Shown: positions 1 to 7,724 of the stretch, piece by piece
Numbering within the stretch: position 1 is the stretch's first letter
Layout of the letters: each line of letters opens with the position of its first letter
Origin: Caulobacter sp. X
GTDB lineage: Bacteria > Pseudomonadota > Alphaproteobacteria > Caulobacterales > Caulobacteraceae
Assembly: GCF_002742635.1 (NCBI RefSeq)
Contig: NZ_PEGF01000002.1
Coordinates: 1-64,000 of the forward strand
Length of the DNA stretch: 64,000 nt
Reading direction: 5' to 3'
Notes under the pieces: model-generated
What the model was told of the DNA's origin: nothing
Databases searched by the model: none
Seen by the model: the letters and a program-made list of their open reading frames with translations, nothing else
Made by a program: the position numbers and the translations under genes

Positions 1-44
1 AACCAAAGTCCACGAACCCTCCCTCACAATACAAAACACCCTGA

Positions 45-121
<77 letters not shown>

Positions 122-139
122 AGGGTCTAGATCGACAAG

Positions 140-163
140 AAGCCGCCTTCGGGCGGCTTTTTT
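140..163 (+). terminator. Intrinsic terminator of the initiator tRNA
   Basis: Perfect 8-bp stem AAGCCGCC/GGCGGCTT with a TTCG tetraloop, followed by a run of T. It lies 18 bases after the tRNA CCA end. Confidence 0.9.
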
Positions 164-181
164 CGTGTCTGGAGCTCGGCT

Positions 182-1675
182 TCACCAGAACGGCTTGGCC
201 TCGATGAGGTCCTTCAAGGCGTCACGAGCGGCGGAGAGCAGGTCTTGCTCCTCGTCGCCGAGCACCACGCGTTGGGCCGCGCGCGCGAGATCCGCGTCGC
301 CGTGGGCGGCGAGGCCGACGAGGTCTTCACGGACGGAGCGGTCGTTGAGCGCGCCCAGGGTGTCCTGAGCGGCCTTGGCGGCTTTCACGAAGCGATCGGC
401 GCGCTCGGCGTGGTCGGGGAACAGCGGGGCGAGGTCCTCGGCGGCGTAGCGCAGGGTCTTGCCCTTCAGGCGCAGGCGATGGCGGGCGGCGGCGTCGAGG
501 TCGTCGAAGTGCTTGGCGCGCTTCTTCACCGCCTTGCGGCGATGCTCGAGCGCCTCGGCGGCGTAGGCCTTGGCCGAACCGTCGCGAATCTCGGCCAGCG
601 CGGGATCGGTCGTCCAGTCGCCGGCCTCGAGCCAGGCGGCGGCTTCGAGCAGCACCGCGCGGGCGCGAGGGCTTTCCAGCGCGGCTTCCATCCGCAGATA
701 GGCGTTGGCGTGGACCGCCTGTAGCCCCCGCTCGAAGGCGTCCTTGCCCGAGAATTCCGCGCCGGGCGCGGCGCCGCGCCAGATCTCGTCGACGAAGACA
801 TCGAGGTCGCGGGCGTTGTCAAACTCGCCGGCCAGCCACGAGAGTTCCTCGTCGAGGCGCTGGGCCGCCTCGTCCTTCGCCAGGGGCTTGAAGATCTTCA
901 GCAGCGCCCGCAGCCGCCGGGCGGCGACGCGCGCCTGGTGCACGGCCTGCGCCTCGGGCCGTTCGCGCAGGGCTTCGAGCGCCGCGCAGAGATGGCCGAG
1001 ATCGGCGCGGCCCAAGGTCTGCAGCGCTTCGCCGACGGTGGCCCGGTGGCTCAAGCCCGCCGCATGTCGGCGCGGCGGCAGGCCGTCCTCGCCGGCGGCG
1101 AGGCCGTAGCCGCGCTCGGCCTTGCTGACTAGCGACAGGCGCAGCGGCACGCGGTCGGCCAGGGTGCGAGCCAAGTCGAACAGCGCCCGAGGCGGGCCGG
1201 CCTTCAGCTCGAGTTCGAGCTCGCAGACCGGCGCGCGGCGATCGGCGGCGCTGAGCTCGCCGCGGTCCAGCGCCGTCTCGACGATCGCCTCGCCGACCTG
1301 GACCAGGCGCACCACGCGCTCGACATGGGTCGTGAAGACCGGCGCCAGGGGCTGGTCCCGCAGCATCGCGGCCGCCGGCGTCAGGGCCAGGGCGTCGCGA
1401 TCGGGGCCCGGCCCCTCGACGACCGTCTCCCATTCGCCCCGCGAGAAGACCCCGCCCGCCGAGGCCGACTTCAGGGTCTGCTTGCGGCCGCCCTCGCCGT
1501 CGCGCACCCGCAGGCCGTAGCCGGCGCGGCGCAGGGCGTGGTCGGGGGTGTCGAAATAGGTGGCATCCAGCTGGCGCACCGCGCCCTCGCCGGCCTGCAC
1601 GGCTTTCAGCTCGGCCAAGGCCAGGCTGGCGGCCTCGGGCGGCAGCAGGAACTTCAGCTCGATCTCGCGATCCAT
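182..1675 (-). CDS. CYTH and CHAD domain protein (inorganic triphosphatase-like)
   Basis: The 497-residue protein begins MDREIELKFLL, which contains the ExExK signature of CYTH (triphosphate tunnel) enzymes. The CYTH domain covers about residues 1-200. A CHAD domain of helices with conserved His and Arg/Lys residues (VHQARVAARRLRALLKIF, then RHRLRLKGKTLRY) covers about 210-497. CYTH enzymes hydrolyse inorganic triphosphate and CHAD domains bind polyphosphate, so a role in polyphosphate chemistry is likely; the exact substrate is inferred. The start at 1675 has a GGGAGGGG-type ribosome site upstream. The gene is divergent from bioB, sharing about 130 bases of intergenic DNA. Family assignment is firm and the same fusion occurs in E. 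coli YgiF. Confidence 0.9.
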   Translation of the reverse strand: MDREIELKFLLPPEAASLALAELKAVQAGEGAVRQLDATYFDTPDHALRRAGYGLRVRDGEGGRKQTLKSASAGGVFSRGEWETVVEGPGPDRDALALTPAAAMLRDQPLAPVFTTHVERVVRLVQVGEAIVETALDRGELSAADRRAPVCELELELKAGPPRALFDLARTLADRVPLRLSLVSKAERGYGLAAGEDGLPPRRHAAGLSHRATVGEALQTLGRADLGHLCAALEALRERPEAQAVHQARVAARRLRALLKIFKPLAKDEAAQRLDEELSWLAGEFDNARDLDVFVDEIWRGAAPGAEFSGKDAFERGLQAVHANAYLRMEAALESPRARAVLLEAAAWLEAGDWTTDPALAEIRDGSAKAYAAEALEHRRKAVKKRAKHFDDLDAAARHRLRLKGKTLRYAAEDLAPLFPDHAERADRFVKAAKAAQDTLGALNDRSVREDLVGLAAHGDADLARAAQRVVLGDEEQDLLSAARDALKDLIEAKPFW

Positions 1676-1762
1676 GACCTGATCCCCTCCCGCGCGGGTC
1701 GCGACAAAGCCCGAAAGAACGCCAGGGCCGCCCCAGCGCTATGGTGACGAACGCGCGCCTTG

Positions 1763-1774
1763 GCAAGGCCTTGC
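1763..1774. promoter_or_regulatory. 12-bp palindrome upstream of bioB
   Basis: GCAAGGCCTTGC is a perfect palindrome 33 bases before the bioB start, in the divergent intergenic region. It may be an operator. It does not match the BioR site TTATMKATAA as I remember it. Confidence 0.35.
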
Positions 1775-1807
1775 AAACACCATGGCGCCGGTCCAAACGT
1801 GCGCGCC

Positions 1808-2821
1808 ATGAGCAAGATCAACGCGTTCGAACCCCGTCACGACTGGACCCTGGCCGAGGTCGAGGCCCTCTTCGACCTGCCGTTCATGGACCTGGTCCAT
1901 CAAGCCGCCAACGTCCATCGCGCCTGGTTCGATCCCTCCGAAATTCAGCTCTCGCAGCTCTTGTCCGTCAAGACCGGCGGCTGCGCCGAGAACTGCGGCT
2001 ATTGCAGCCAGTCCGCCCACTTCAAGACCGGCCTCAAGGCCGAGAAGCTGATGGAGGCCGAGGACGTCGTGGCCAAGGCCCGCGCCGCCCGCGACGGCGG
2101 CGCCCAGCGCTTCTGCATGGGCGCGGCCTGGCGCGAGCTGAAGGACCGCGACCTGCCCAAGCTGGCGACCATGATCGCCGAGGTGAAGGCTCTGGGCATG
2201 GAGACCTGCGCCACCCTGGGCATGCTGACCGCCGACCAGGCCAAGGCCCTGAAGGCCGCCGGCCTCGACTACTACAACCACAACCTCGACACCGGTCCGG
2301 ACTACTACAAGGACGTGGTGACCACCCGCACCTATCAGGAGCGGCTGGACACCCTGGCCCACGTCCGCGACGCGGGCATGAGCACCTGCTGCGGCGGCAT
2401 CGTCGGCATGGGCGAGACGCGCCGCGACCGCGCCGGCCTCCTGCATCAGCTGGCCACCCTGCCGGCCCACCCCGACAGCCTGCCGATCAACGGCCTGGTG
2501 CCCGTCAGCGGCACCCCGCTGGGCGACAAGATCCTGGCGGATGGCGCCAAGCAGATCGACTCGATCGAGTTCGTCCGCACCATCGCCGTCGCCCGCCTGG
2601 TCTGCCCGAAATCGATGGTCCGCCTGTCGGCCGGCCGCGAGGGCATGAGCCGCGAGCTGCAGGCCCTGTGCTTCATGGCCGGCGCCAACTCGATCTTCGT
2701 CGGCGGCAAGCTCCTGACCACCCCGCTGCCCGACATGGACGAGGACAGCCGCCTGTTCCAGGACCTGGACCTGAAGCCGATGGGCTCGGTCCGCGCCGAG
2801 TTCGTGGCGGCGGCGGAGTAG
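1808..2821 (+). CDS. bioB: Biotin synthase
   Basis: Radical SAM enzyme that inserts sulfur into dethiobiotin, the last step of biotin synthesis. The signature [13 protein letters not shown] gives the CxxxCxxC cluster ligands Cys59, Cys63 and Cys66. The later [13 protein letters not shown] stretch and the [11 protein letters not shown] motif are typical of BioB. From ATG 1808 the protein is 337 residues, the usual length. An in-frame TTG at 1760 would add 16 residues, but the family normally starts close to the [13 protein letters not shown] region. No other biotin genes are next to it, so it is probably transcribed alone. Identification is secure. Confidence 0.96.
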   Translation: MSKINAFEPRHDWTLAEVEALFDLPFMDLVHQAANVHRAWFDPSEIQLSQLLSVKTGGCAENCGYCSQSAHFKTGLKAEKLMEAEDVVAKARAARDGGAQRFCMGAAWRELKDRDLPKLATMIAEVKALGMETCATLGMLTADQAKALKAAGLDYYNHNLDTGPDYYKDVVTTRTYQERLDTLAHVRDAGMSTCCGGIVGMGETRRDRAGLLHQLATLPAHPDSLPINGLVPVSGTPLGDKILADGAKQIDSIEFVRTIAVARLVCPKSMVRLSAGREGMSRELQALCFMAGANSIFVGGKLLTTPLPDMDEDSRLFQDLDLKPMGSVRAEFVAAAE

Positions 2822-2833
2822 CCGGCGGAGCGC

Positions 2834-3133
2834 TCAGCCCCGTCCGACCCGGCGCTCCCGTCGCCGCATCTCGCCGGCCAGGCGATCCAGCACCGGCGTG
2901 CGGCTGGGAACCAGCATCTCGGCCCGCGCCTCGGCGAAGATCCGCCGGTTCTCGGCGCAGGTGGCCCGCATGGCCGCCAGCTCCTCGGGCGGGATGCGAT
3001 CGGCCAGGGCCTCGGCCTCGCGCTCGGCCCGATCGGTGATCCGCTCCAGGCGATCGAAGAAGTCGACCATCCCCCGATCATGGCTGTTCACATGGCGCGG
3101 ACGCTTGCGGCGGGGTGGCTTGGACTTGGGCAT
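2834..3133 (-). CDS. Small basic protein of unknown function
   Basis: A 99-residue protein starting MPKSKPPRRKRPRHVNSHDRG. Its N-terminus is very rich in Lys/Arg/Pro and the rest is helical and charged (RLERITDRAEREAEALADR). I do not recognise a family. The ATG at 3133 is preceded on its strand by GGAG about 7 bases upstream, which favours this start over longer versions that would run through repeat DNA. It converges with bioB, the two stops being 12 bases apart. The helical amphipathic body could be a coiled-coil partner protein, but nothing fixes a role. Confidence 0.6.
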   Translation of the reverse strand: MPKSKPPRRKRPRHVNSHDRGMVDFFDRLERITDRAEREAEALADRIPPEELAAMRATCAENRRIFAEARAEMLVPSRTPVLDRLAGEMRRRERRVGRG

Positions 3134-3148
3134 GGGGTGCTCCTGTGA

Positions 3149-3272
3149 AGTTCCTCCCCCGTGACACGGGGGAGGTGTCGGCGGAGCCGACGGAGGGGGC
3201 AAGCTGGACGTCGGCCGAGATGGCCCCCTCCGGCCCTCTGGGCCACCTCCCCCGCAAGGCGGGGGAGGAACT
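3149..3272. repeat. Palindromic intergenic repeat, copy 1
   Basis: Starts AGTTCCTCCCCC and ends GGGGGAGGAACT, so the whole 124 bp is an inverted repeat. It contains two smaller hairpins (CTCCCCCGTG/CACGGGGGAG and CCTCCCCCGC/GCGGGGGAGG) plus CGGAGGGGG and CCCCCTCCGG blocks. The same design recurs at 22081-22211, 28146-28290, 29152-29309 and 34571-34678. Confidence 0.8.
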
Positions 3273-3300
3273 GACTGGCGGACACGACATCTCTGCTTCA

Positions 3301-3813
3301 CGCGATCGCTCGCTGAAGGTGTTGGGGAGGCGACGGAGCGGCCGGGCGAACCCGGAGACCGTGAGTGTGATTTGCGTTTCGGCTCGAACGACCGCTCCGC
3401 CAGGCTGTTCTTGCCCGTGAGGATGGGGGGCGTGAGCGTGTTTCAGCTCGGGACCCCACTAGCCCCCGGACGGGCGCGGACCAACTGGAGCGGCGACTTC
3501 CGTGTCCAGCCCGACGATCCGCGATAGGCGGCTTATACGATCACCGCCCTGTCGCTCCGCTTTCGACCTTGGTCCCGACCGTCCCGCCACCCGCGCGCGC
3601 TCCTAAAGAGTAAGCCGCGCGGCCTGCCGAAACGGACGGGGACCGAAAGCGGCCCCGCTCAGCCTATCCCCGCCGCCGCTTTGGGCCGGATCCAAGCGCC
3701 CTCCCCCGCGACGGGGACGGCTCTGATTGTGCGCGCGGTTTCAACGCGGATGACCCAGCGGCGTGTAAAAGTGAGAAGTGTTTGAAATCTCTGGCTTCTA
3801 TTCCGCCAACTAC
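3301..3813. other. Gene-free intergenic stretch with nested inverted repeats
   Basis: No convincing reading frame was found. Several complementary arms can be seen: CGGAGCGG at 3334 with CCGCTCCG at 3392, a CCGGG-CGAA-CCCGG hairpin at 3342-3355, TCGGGACC at 3448 with GGTCCCGA at 3571, and GGCGG at 3527 with CCGCC at 3544. These could belong to a structured RNA, but I could not match it to tmRNA, RNase P RNA, SRP RNA or 6S RNA by eye. Confidence 0.3.
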
Positions 3814-3851
3814 GAGCGTTCAGCCACGCCAATTCCCTCTCTTTGAAGAGA
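3814..3851 (+). repeat. Direct repeat, left copy
   Basis: A 38-base segment containing GAGCGTTCAGCC and CCTCTCTTTGAAGAGAG that is nearly repeated at 4260-4298. Its right half is a small hairpin (CTCTCTTTGAAGAGAG). Confidence 0.7.
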
Positions 3852-3930
3852 GAAGGATTCCCTTCCCCGATTGACGCCCGCCGCGCCGCCTGGTCATCCT
3901 CAGCTCCACCCAGCCCGCCACGGATCGGAC

Positions 3931-4329
3931 ATGAGCGAGCGACAAGAGGCCGGCTTCCGCGTGGTCGCGATCACGGCGCGGCGGGCGATGGGGCTGTTCG
4001 GGCCCAAGGTGGTGGACCTGACCTTCGAGGCCGTCGGCGCGCCGTCCATACCCGTCGCCAAGGTGGGCATGCAGACCAGCCTTCTGGGCGTGCTCAAGGT
4101 GCGCCAATTCCGCCTGGACTTCACGGACGGCGAGCGGCTGACCGGCGTCGCGCCGGCGCGCGATCGGCCGGCCCTGGGCGCGCTTCTCGCCCCGACGCGG
4201 CTGCGCGACCTGGGCTGGTGTCGTCACGACTTGAACCGGCGCCTGGAGACGGCGACGCCGAGCGTTCAGCCGCGCCAATCTCCTCTCTTTGAAGAGAGGG
4301 AGGGACCCACGCGCAGCGTGGGAGGGTGA
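3931..4329 (+). CDS. Doubtful ORF between direct repeats
   Basis: Frame of 132 codons starting MSERQEAGFRVVAITARRAMG. The first 105 or so residues have protein-like composition, for example GLFGPKVVDLTFEAVGAPSIPVAKVGM and VRQFRLDFTDGERL. The last 25 or so residues are translated from the repeat at 4260-4329, so the natural C-terminus may be lost or replaced. I recognise no family. No strong ribosome site precedes ATG 3931. It may be a real small gene whose end was overrun by repeat DNA, a decaying gene, or a chance frame in GC-rich DNA. The antiparallel frame covering the same bases is less protein-like. Confidence 0.35.
   Translation: MSERQEAGFRVVAITARRAMGLFGPKVVDLTFEAVGAPSIPVAKVGMQTSLLGVLKVRQFRLDFTDGERLTGVAPARDRPALGALLAPTRLRDLGWCRHDLNRRLETATPSVQPRQSPLFEEREGPTRSVGG
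4260..4298 (+). repeat. Direct repeat, right copy
   Basis: Second copy of the segment at 3814-3851, with only a few substitutions. It runs into the larger inverted repeat at 4281-4451. Confidence 0.7.
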
Positions 4330-4451
4330 GTAGACAGGCCTGCCCGGACAAGGCGGGCCGCTGAATGGCCGGGGCTTATCGGCCAACCCTCGTCGCCACT
4401 CACCCTCCCACCGCTTCGCGGCGGGCCCCTCCCTCTCTCGAGAGAAAGGGG
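4281..4451. repeat. Palindromic intergenic repeat of the CTCTCTTTGAAGAGAG type
   Basis: Left arm has CTCTCTTTGAAGAGAG, then GGAGGGACCCACG and GGGAGGGTGAGT. The right arm has ACTCACCCTCCCACC, then GGGCCCCTCCCTCTC and a CTCTCGAGAG hairpin. The two halves are imperfect inverted copies, a design like the repeats elsewhere in the window but with different core sequences. Confidence 0.7.
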
Positions 4452-4508
4452 TTTCGCGCGGGCCGGTCTGCTGTGTCAGCCCTCCCGTCCCCCAGCGGCG
4501 GGAGCCAT

Positions 4509-4653
4509 CCTTACATCTCACGGCGAGACGATCGCGGGGCTGAGCGGGTTGCTCAAGGACGACGCTCCGCGTCGCCGCCGCGCGGCCGGCCGGAGGCCGG
4601 TCCTTGACCAACCCGCTCAGCCCCGCACGCTCCAGCCTCCAAGAGGTGTAAGG
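4509..4653. repeat. 145-bp palindromic element, copy A
   Basis: The element begins CCTTACATCTC and ends GAGGTGTAAGG, forming terminal inverted repeats. Inside are long complementary arms (GGGCTGAGCGGGTTG and CAACCCGCTCAGCCCC) around a GC-rich centre. Copy B at 13586-13730 is the same length in the opposite orientation and nearly identical. No transposase is encoded. The similarity to a small non-autonomous mobile element is an inference. Confidence 0.75.
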
Positions 4654-4871
4654 AGAGCGCCGACCTGGGAGGTCGGGTGGGCGAGGATCGACGCCTTGGG
4701 TCTCTGACGCACATGTCTAAGCGCAGAGGCACCACGACCAAGTACCGTGAATCCATCCTTAACGGACCCCACGCTATAGATGCTAATATTGCTGCTTGTT
4801 CTTTTTTTGTTCTTTGTGGCATGGTGAGGTTAGTGGGGTTGGTTCAACGACTGGCCCCTAGCGAGATCGCA

Positions 4872-5654
4872 ATGGCTGAAACGCAAATCGAGTGGACTGA
4901 CGCCACCTGGAACCCGGTCGCAGGGTGTACGATCGTGAGCGCCGGCTGTACCCACTGTTACGCCATGGAGATGGCACGCCGCCTAGAAGCCATGGGCGTC
5001 CCCAAATATCAGGGACTGGTCCGACGAAGCGGCGCTCGCACCATTTGGAATGGCGTTGTCCGCGAGGACGAGGGCGCGCTGGCCATCCCGCACGGGTGGA
5101 AGAAGCCAAGGAAGATTTTTGTCAACTCGATGAGCGACCTGTTCCATGAGGGCGTGAGCGACGCCTTCATCAGAAAGGTCTGGCGGGTAATGCAAGACAC
5201 GCCCCACCATCACTATCAGATTTTGACTAAGCGGCCCGAGCGCATGGCGTCGGTCGTTGCTACGCAGATCGGCAACGTGCTGCCCAATGTCTGGCTTGGA
5301 ACCAGCGTCGAGAGCGCAGAGGTCGCTGGGCGGATTGATTACCTTCGCACTGTGCCGGCGGCTATCCGGTTTGTCTCATTCGAGCCGTTGATCGGTGCCG
5401 TAGGTGAGATCGATCTTTCCGGTATCCAATGGGCGATCGTCGGCGGTGAGAGCGGCCGGTTCGCGCGCCCCATTCGAGAAGAATGGATCGACGAAATCTA
5501 CGGCCAATGCGCCAAGTTCGAGACGGCCTTCTTCTTTAAGCAATGGGGGACCTGGGGCAAGGACAACAAGCGCAGGTCCAAGAAAGCTAATGGTCGAGAG
5601 TATCGAGGTCGGACCTGGGACGAAATGCCAACAAGCTTGGCCGCCGTACCATAA
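4872..5654 (+). CDS. Three-Cys-motif protein, phage Gp37/Gp68 (DUF5131) family
   Basis: The 260-residue protein starts MAETQIEWTDATWNPVAGC. Its family signature CTIVSAGCTHCYA places Cys19, Cys26 and Cys29 in a Cx6Cx2C pattern resembling an iron-sulfur or radical-SAM-like site. Further family motifs are KIFVNSMSDLFHEGV, QILTKRPERM and WAIVGGESG near the C-terminus. The biochemical function is not established to my knowledge. A longer upstream frame exists but ATG 4872 matches the family start. The partner gene tcmP begins 31 bases downstream, so the two are almost certainly co-transcribed. The DNA is AT-richer than its surroundings and the region just upstream contains T-rich tracts, consistent with horizontal transfer. 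Confidence 0.9.
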   Translation: MAETQIEWTDATWNPVAGCTIVSAGCTHCYAMEMARRLEAMGVPKYQGLVRRSGARTIWNGVVREDEGALAIPHGWKKPRKIFVNSMSDLFHEGVSDAFIRKVWRVMQDTPHHHYQILTKRPERMASVVATQIGNVLPNVWLGTSVESAEVAGRIDYLRTVPAAIRFVSFEPLIGAVGEIDLSGIQWAIVGGESGRFARPIREEWIDEIYGQCAKFETAFFFKQWGTWGKDNKRRSKKANGREYRGRTWDEMPTSLAAVP

Positions 5655-5685
5655 AGTCCGCAGAAGCTGAATTGAGGGGTGGGCG

Positions 5686-6936
5686 ATGGAGAAACCTTAC
5701 GAGTGGGCGAATGGTGCTGAACTTGAGGAGCATTCGCGCCGTAAGCACAAGATTCTCCGCGAATACTTCTTCCAGTATATAACAGTGCGCTGTCAGCTCC
5801 CCCAGCAAGAGCGATTTCGACTAGCGGTCATTGATGGCTTCGCAGGTGGCGGGCGCTATAAGTGTGGCACGTCGGGATCGCCGCTCATCTTCGTTGAGGA
5901 GCTAAAACGGGCGATCGACGCGGTCAACACACAGCGCGCCGCTCAGGGGCTAGGTTTGATCGAGATCGAATGCTTGCTCGTGCTGAACGACTTCAGTCGA
6001 GACGCGATTGAGCGGTTAAAGGTCAACTTGGCACCGCTCCAAACCGATATTCAATCTACGACGCCGCGCCTGCATGTGCGCGTCGAGTACATGAACGACC
6101 CGTTTGAGGGGGCCTACCCGAAGATCAAGCGAGCGCTCGAACAGGGACGATACCGCAATGTTCTCTTCAATCTAGACCAATGCGGACACAAGCATGTCGA
6201 GCGGGCCACGCTGGTTGATATCATGCGGTCCTACTCGTCGGTGGAGATTTTCTATACCTTTGCGATCGAGGCACTTATCTCATTCCTGAAAAAGGCCGAT
6301 CCGATAAAGCTTGCGGATCAGCTTCGTCCGTTCGGACTGCAGTCGACGGATCTGAGCGCGTTGGAAGGCGCTATGAGCAAGAACACATGGCTCGGTGCTG
6401 CGGAGCGACTGGTGTTCGACGCCTTCAGGTCATGCGCCCCTTATGTGAGTCCATTTTCAATCAATAACCCAGGCGGCTGGCGTTATTGGATGATCCATTT
6501 CGCCAACGTGGTCAGGGCCCGGCAGGTTTACAACAACGTCCTGCATGACAACGCTAGCGCCCAAGCGCACTTCGGCCGCTCGGGCTTGAACATGCTTTCC
6601 TATGACCCCAGCCATGAAGACGGGGCGCTCTATCTATTTGATGTCAGCGGACGGGAGGGAGCCCGAACCCAGTTGCTGACCGATATCCCTCGGCTTATCT
6701 CGGAGGCGGGGGATGTCATTCGGGTCGGCGAATTCTATGAGGGAATCTATAATGCAACTCCCGCTCACACCGACGACGTCCACCAAGCCCTCATCGATAA
6801 CCCAGATATTCAGGTGATCACGCCCACCGGAGGAGAGCGTCGCTCTGCAAAGGCGATCGACGCGGGTGACATTCTTAAGCTCAAAGACCAGAAGAGCTTC
6901 TTCCCGATGTTCTTCGATGCCGGGAAGAAGACTTAG
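5686..6936 (+). CDS. tcmP: Three-Cys-motif partner protein TcmP
   Basis: The 416-residue protein shows the TcmP pattern: a K/H-rich helix near the N-terminus (HSRRKHKILREYF), the nucleotide-binding-like loop DGFAGGGRY at residues 50-58 followed by GTSGSPLIF, and a strand-loop FNLDQCG with Asp164. The order resembles motifs I and IV of class I methyltransferases, so a SAM- or nucleotide-binding Rossmann fold is a reasonable inference; catalytic activity is not shown. Members of this family occur next to Gp37/Gp68-type proteins, as here. GGGGTGGGCG precedes the ATG. Codon use is less GC-biased than in neighbours. The gene ends only 30 bases before the end of the HPr gene on the other strand. 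Confidence 0.88.
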   Translation: MEKPYEWANGAELEEHSRRKHKILREYFFQYITVRCQLPQQERFRLAVIDGFAGGGRYKCGTSGSPLIFVEELKRAIDAVNTQRAAQGLGLIEIECLLVLNDFSRDAIERLKVNLAPLQTDIQSTTPRLHVRVEYMNDPFEGAYPKIKRALEQGRYRNVLFNLDQCGHKHVERATLVDIMRSYSSVEIFYTFAIEALISFLKKADPIKLADQLRPFGLQSTDLSALEGAMSKNTWLGAAERLVFDAFRSCAPYVSPFSINNPGGWRYWMIHFANVVRARQVYNNVLHDNASAQAHFGRSGLNMLSYDPSHEDGALYLFDVSGREGARTQLLTDIPRLISEAGDVIRVGEFYEGIYNATPAHTDDVHQALIDNPDIQVITPTGGERRSAKAIDAGDILKLKDQKSFFPMFFDAGKKT

Positions 6937-6966
6937 CGGGTAACAGCGCCAGTAGGCTTCAAACCC

Positions 6967-7245
6967 CTACCGCTCCTCATCAAACCGGTTCGCCACCAGC
7001 TCACACAACGCCTCCAGCGCCGCCGCCGCCTCCGGCCCCTCGGCGCTGATGTCGATGGTCGAGCCGATGCCGGCGGCCAGCATCATCAGGCCCATGATCG
7101 AGCGGGCGTCGACGCTGGCGCCGTCGCGGCTGACGGTCACTTCGGCGTCGAAGCTGGACGCCATCTTCACGAACTTGGCCGAGGCGCGGGCGTGCAGTCC
7201 GCGCTCGTTGACGATCTCGACCGTTCTGGAATTCATTCCGCTCAC
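6967..7245 (-). CDS. HPr phosphocarrier protein
   Basis: Small phosphotransferase carrier of 92 residues. The active-site histidine is in RGLHARASAKFV (His18 in this numbering), and the regulatory serine site is in DARSIMGLMML, the target of HprK. The GTG start at 7245 overlaps the upstream EIIA stop in a GTGA arrangement. An ATG three codons later (7236) is an equally possible start. It is the last gene of the chvI-chvG-hprK-EIIA-HPr cluster. No sugar-specific EIIB/EIIC gene is nearby, so it is likely a regulatory rather than a transport HPr. Confidence 0.95.
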   Translation of the reverse strand: MSGMNSRTVEIVNERGLHARASAKFVKMASSFDAEVTVSRDGASVDARSIMGLMMLAAGIGSTIDISAEGPEAAAALEALCELVANRFDEER

Positions 7246-7649
7246 TTCTCTCCGGCGAGCACGTAGGAGGCCACGGAGATGTACTTGCGTCCAGCTTCCT
7301 GGGCGTGGGCGACGCAGGCCTGCAGGCTCTCGCGCTGACGCACGCTGGCCAGCTTGATCAGCATGGGTAGGTTCAGGCCGGCGATGACCTCGGCCTTGGT
7401 CTGCTCCATCACCGAGATGGCCAGGTTGCTGGGCGTGCCGCCGAACATGTCGGTCAGCAGGATGACGCCGTGGCCGTCCTGGTCGACGTCGGCGCAGGCC
7501 TTGAGGATGTCGGAGCGGCGGCGCTCCATGTCGTCCTCGGGGCCGATGCAGATCGCCTTCACGGCGGTCTGCGGACCGACCACATGCTCCATGGCGGAGA
7601 CAAACTCTTCCGCCAGACGCCCGTGCGTCACGATCACGAGCCCGATCAT
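7242..7649 (-). CDS. PTS EIIA component, mannose (EIIA-Man) type
   Basis: A 135-residue cytoplasmic EIIA. The N-terminal MIGLVIVTHGRLAEEF carries the phosphorylated His9, and ILTDMFGGTPSNLAISVM is the other hallmark of the family. The ATG at 7649 gives the normal family length; a longer frame from 7676 adds a weak extension. It overlaps the HPr gene by 4 bases and lies 75 bases after hprK. In alphaproteobacteria this protein usually acts as a phosphorylation-state sensor without a cognate permease; that role is inferred here from gene context. Confidence 0.93.
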   Translation of the reverse strand: MIGLVIVTHGRLAEEFVSAMEHVVGPQTAVKAICIGPEDDMERRRSDILKACADVDQDGHGVILLTDMFGGTPSNLAISVMEQTKAEVIAGLNLPMLIKLASVRQRESLQACVAHAQEAGRKYISVASYVLAGEK

Positions 7650-7724
7650 GCCAGATATCTCAAACGGGATCCCCATTCCCTGCGCGACCGAGTGAACGCC
7701 GCGCGGGCGGTCTTGATACGCCCG

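Noticed and set aside
1760-1807. TTG start for bioB 16 codons upstream
   Set aside because: It would translate the palindrome-containing promoter region; the family start fits ATG 1808.
3301-3813. tmRNA, RNase P RNA, SRP RNA or tRNA
   Set aside because: None of their conserved segments (tag peptide, GAGGAAAGTCC, GGTTCGAATCC) could be found on either strand.
3820-4611. Long minus-strand frame of 263 codons
   Set aside because: It runs across three different repeat elements and has low-complexity Arg/Pro/Gly composition; no domain or ribosome site supports it.
4677-4871. Upstream extension of the three-Cys-motif protein
   Set aside because: The extra residues come from T-rich non-coding DNA, and the family starts at the MAETQIEW position.
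4872-6936. Prophage remnant, because of the Gp37/Gp68 name
   Set aside because: No integrase, structural or lysis gene is nearby; only the two partner genes are present.
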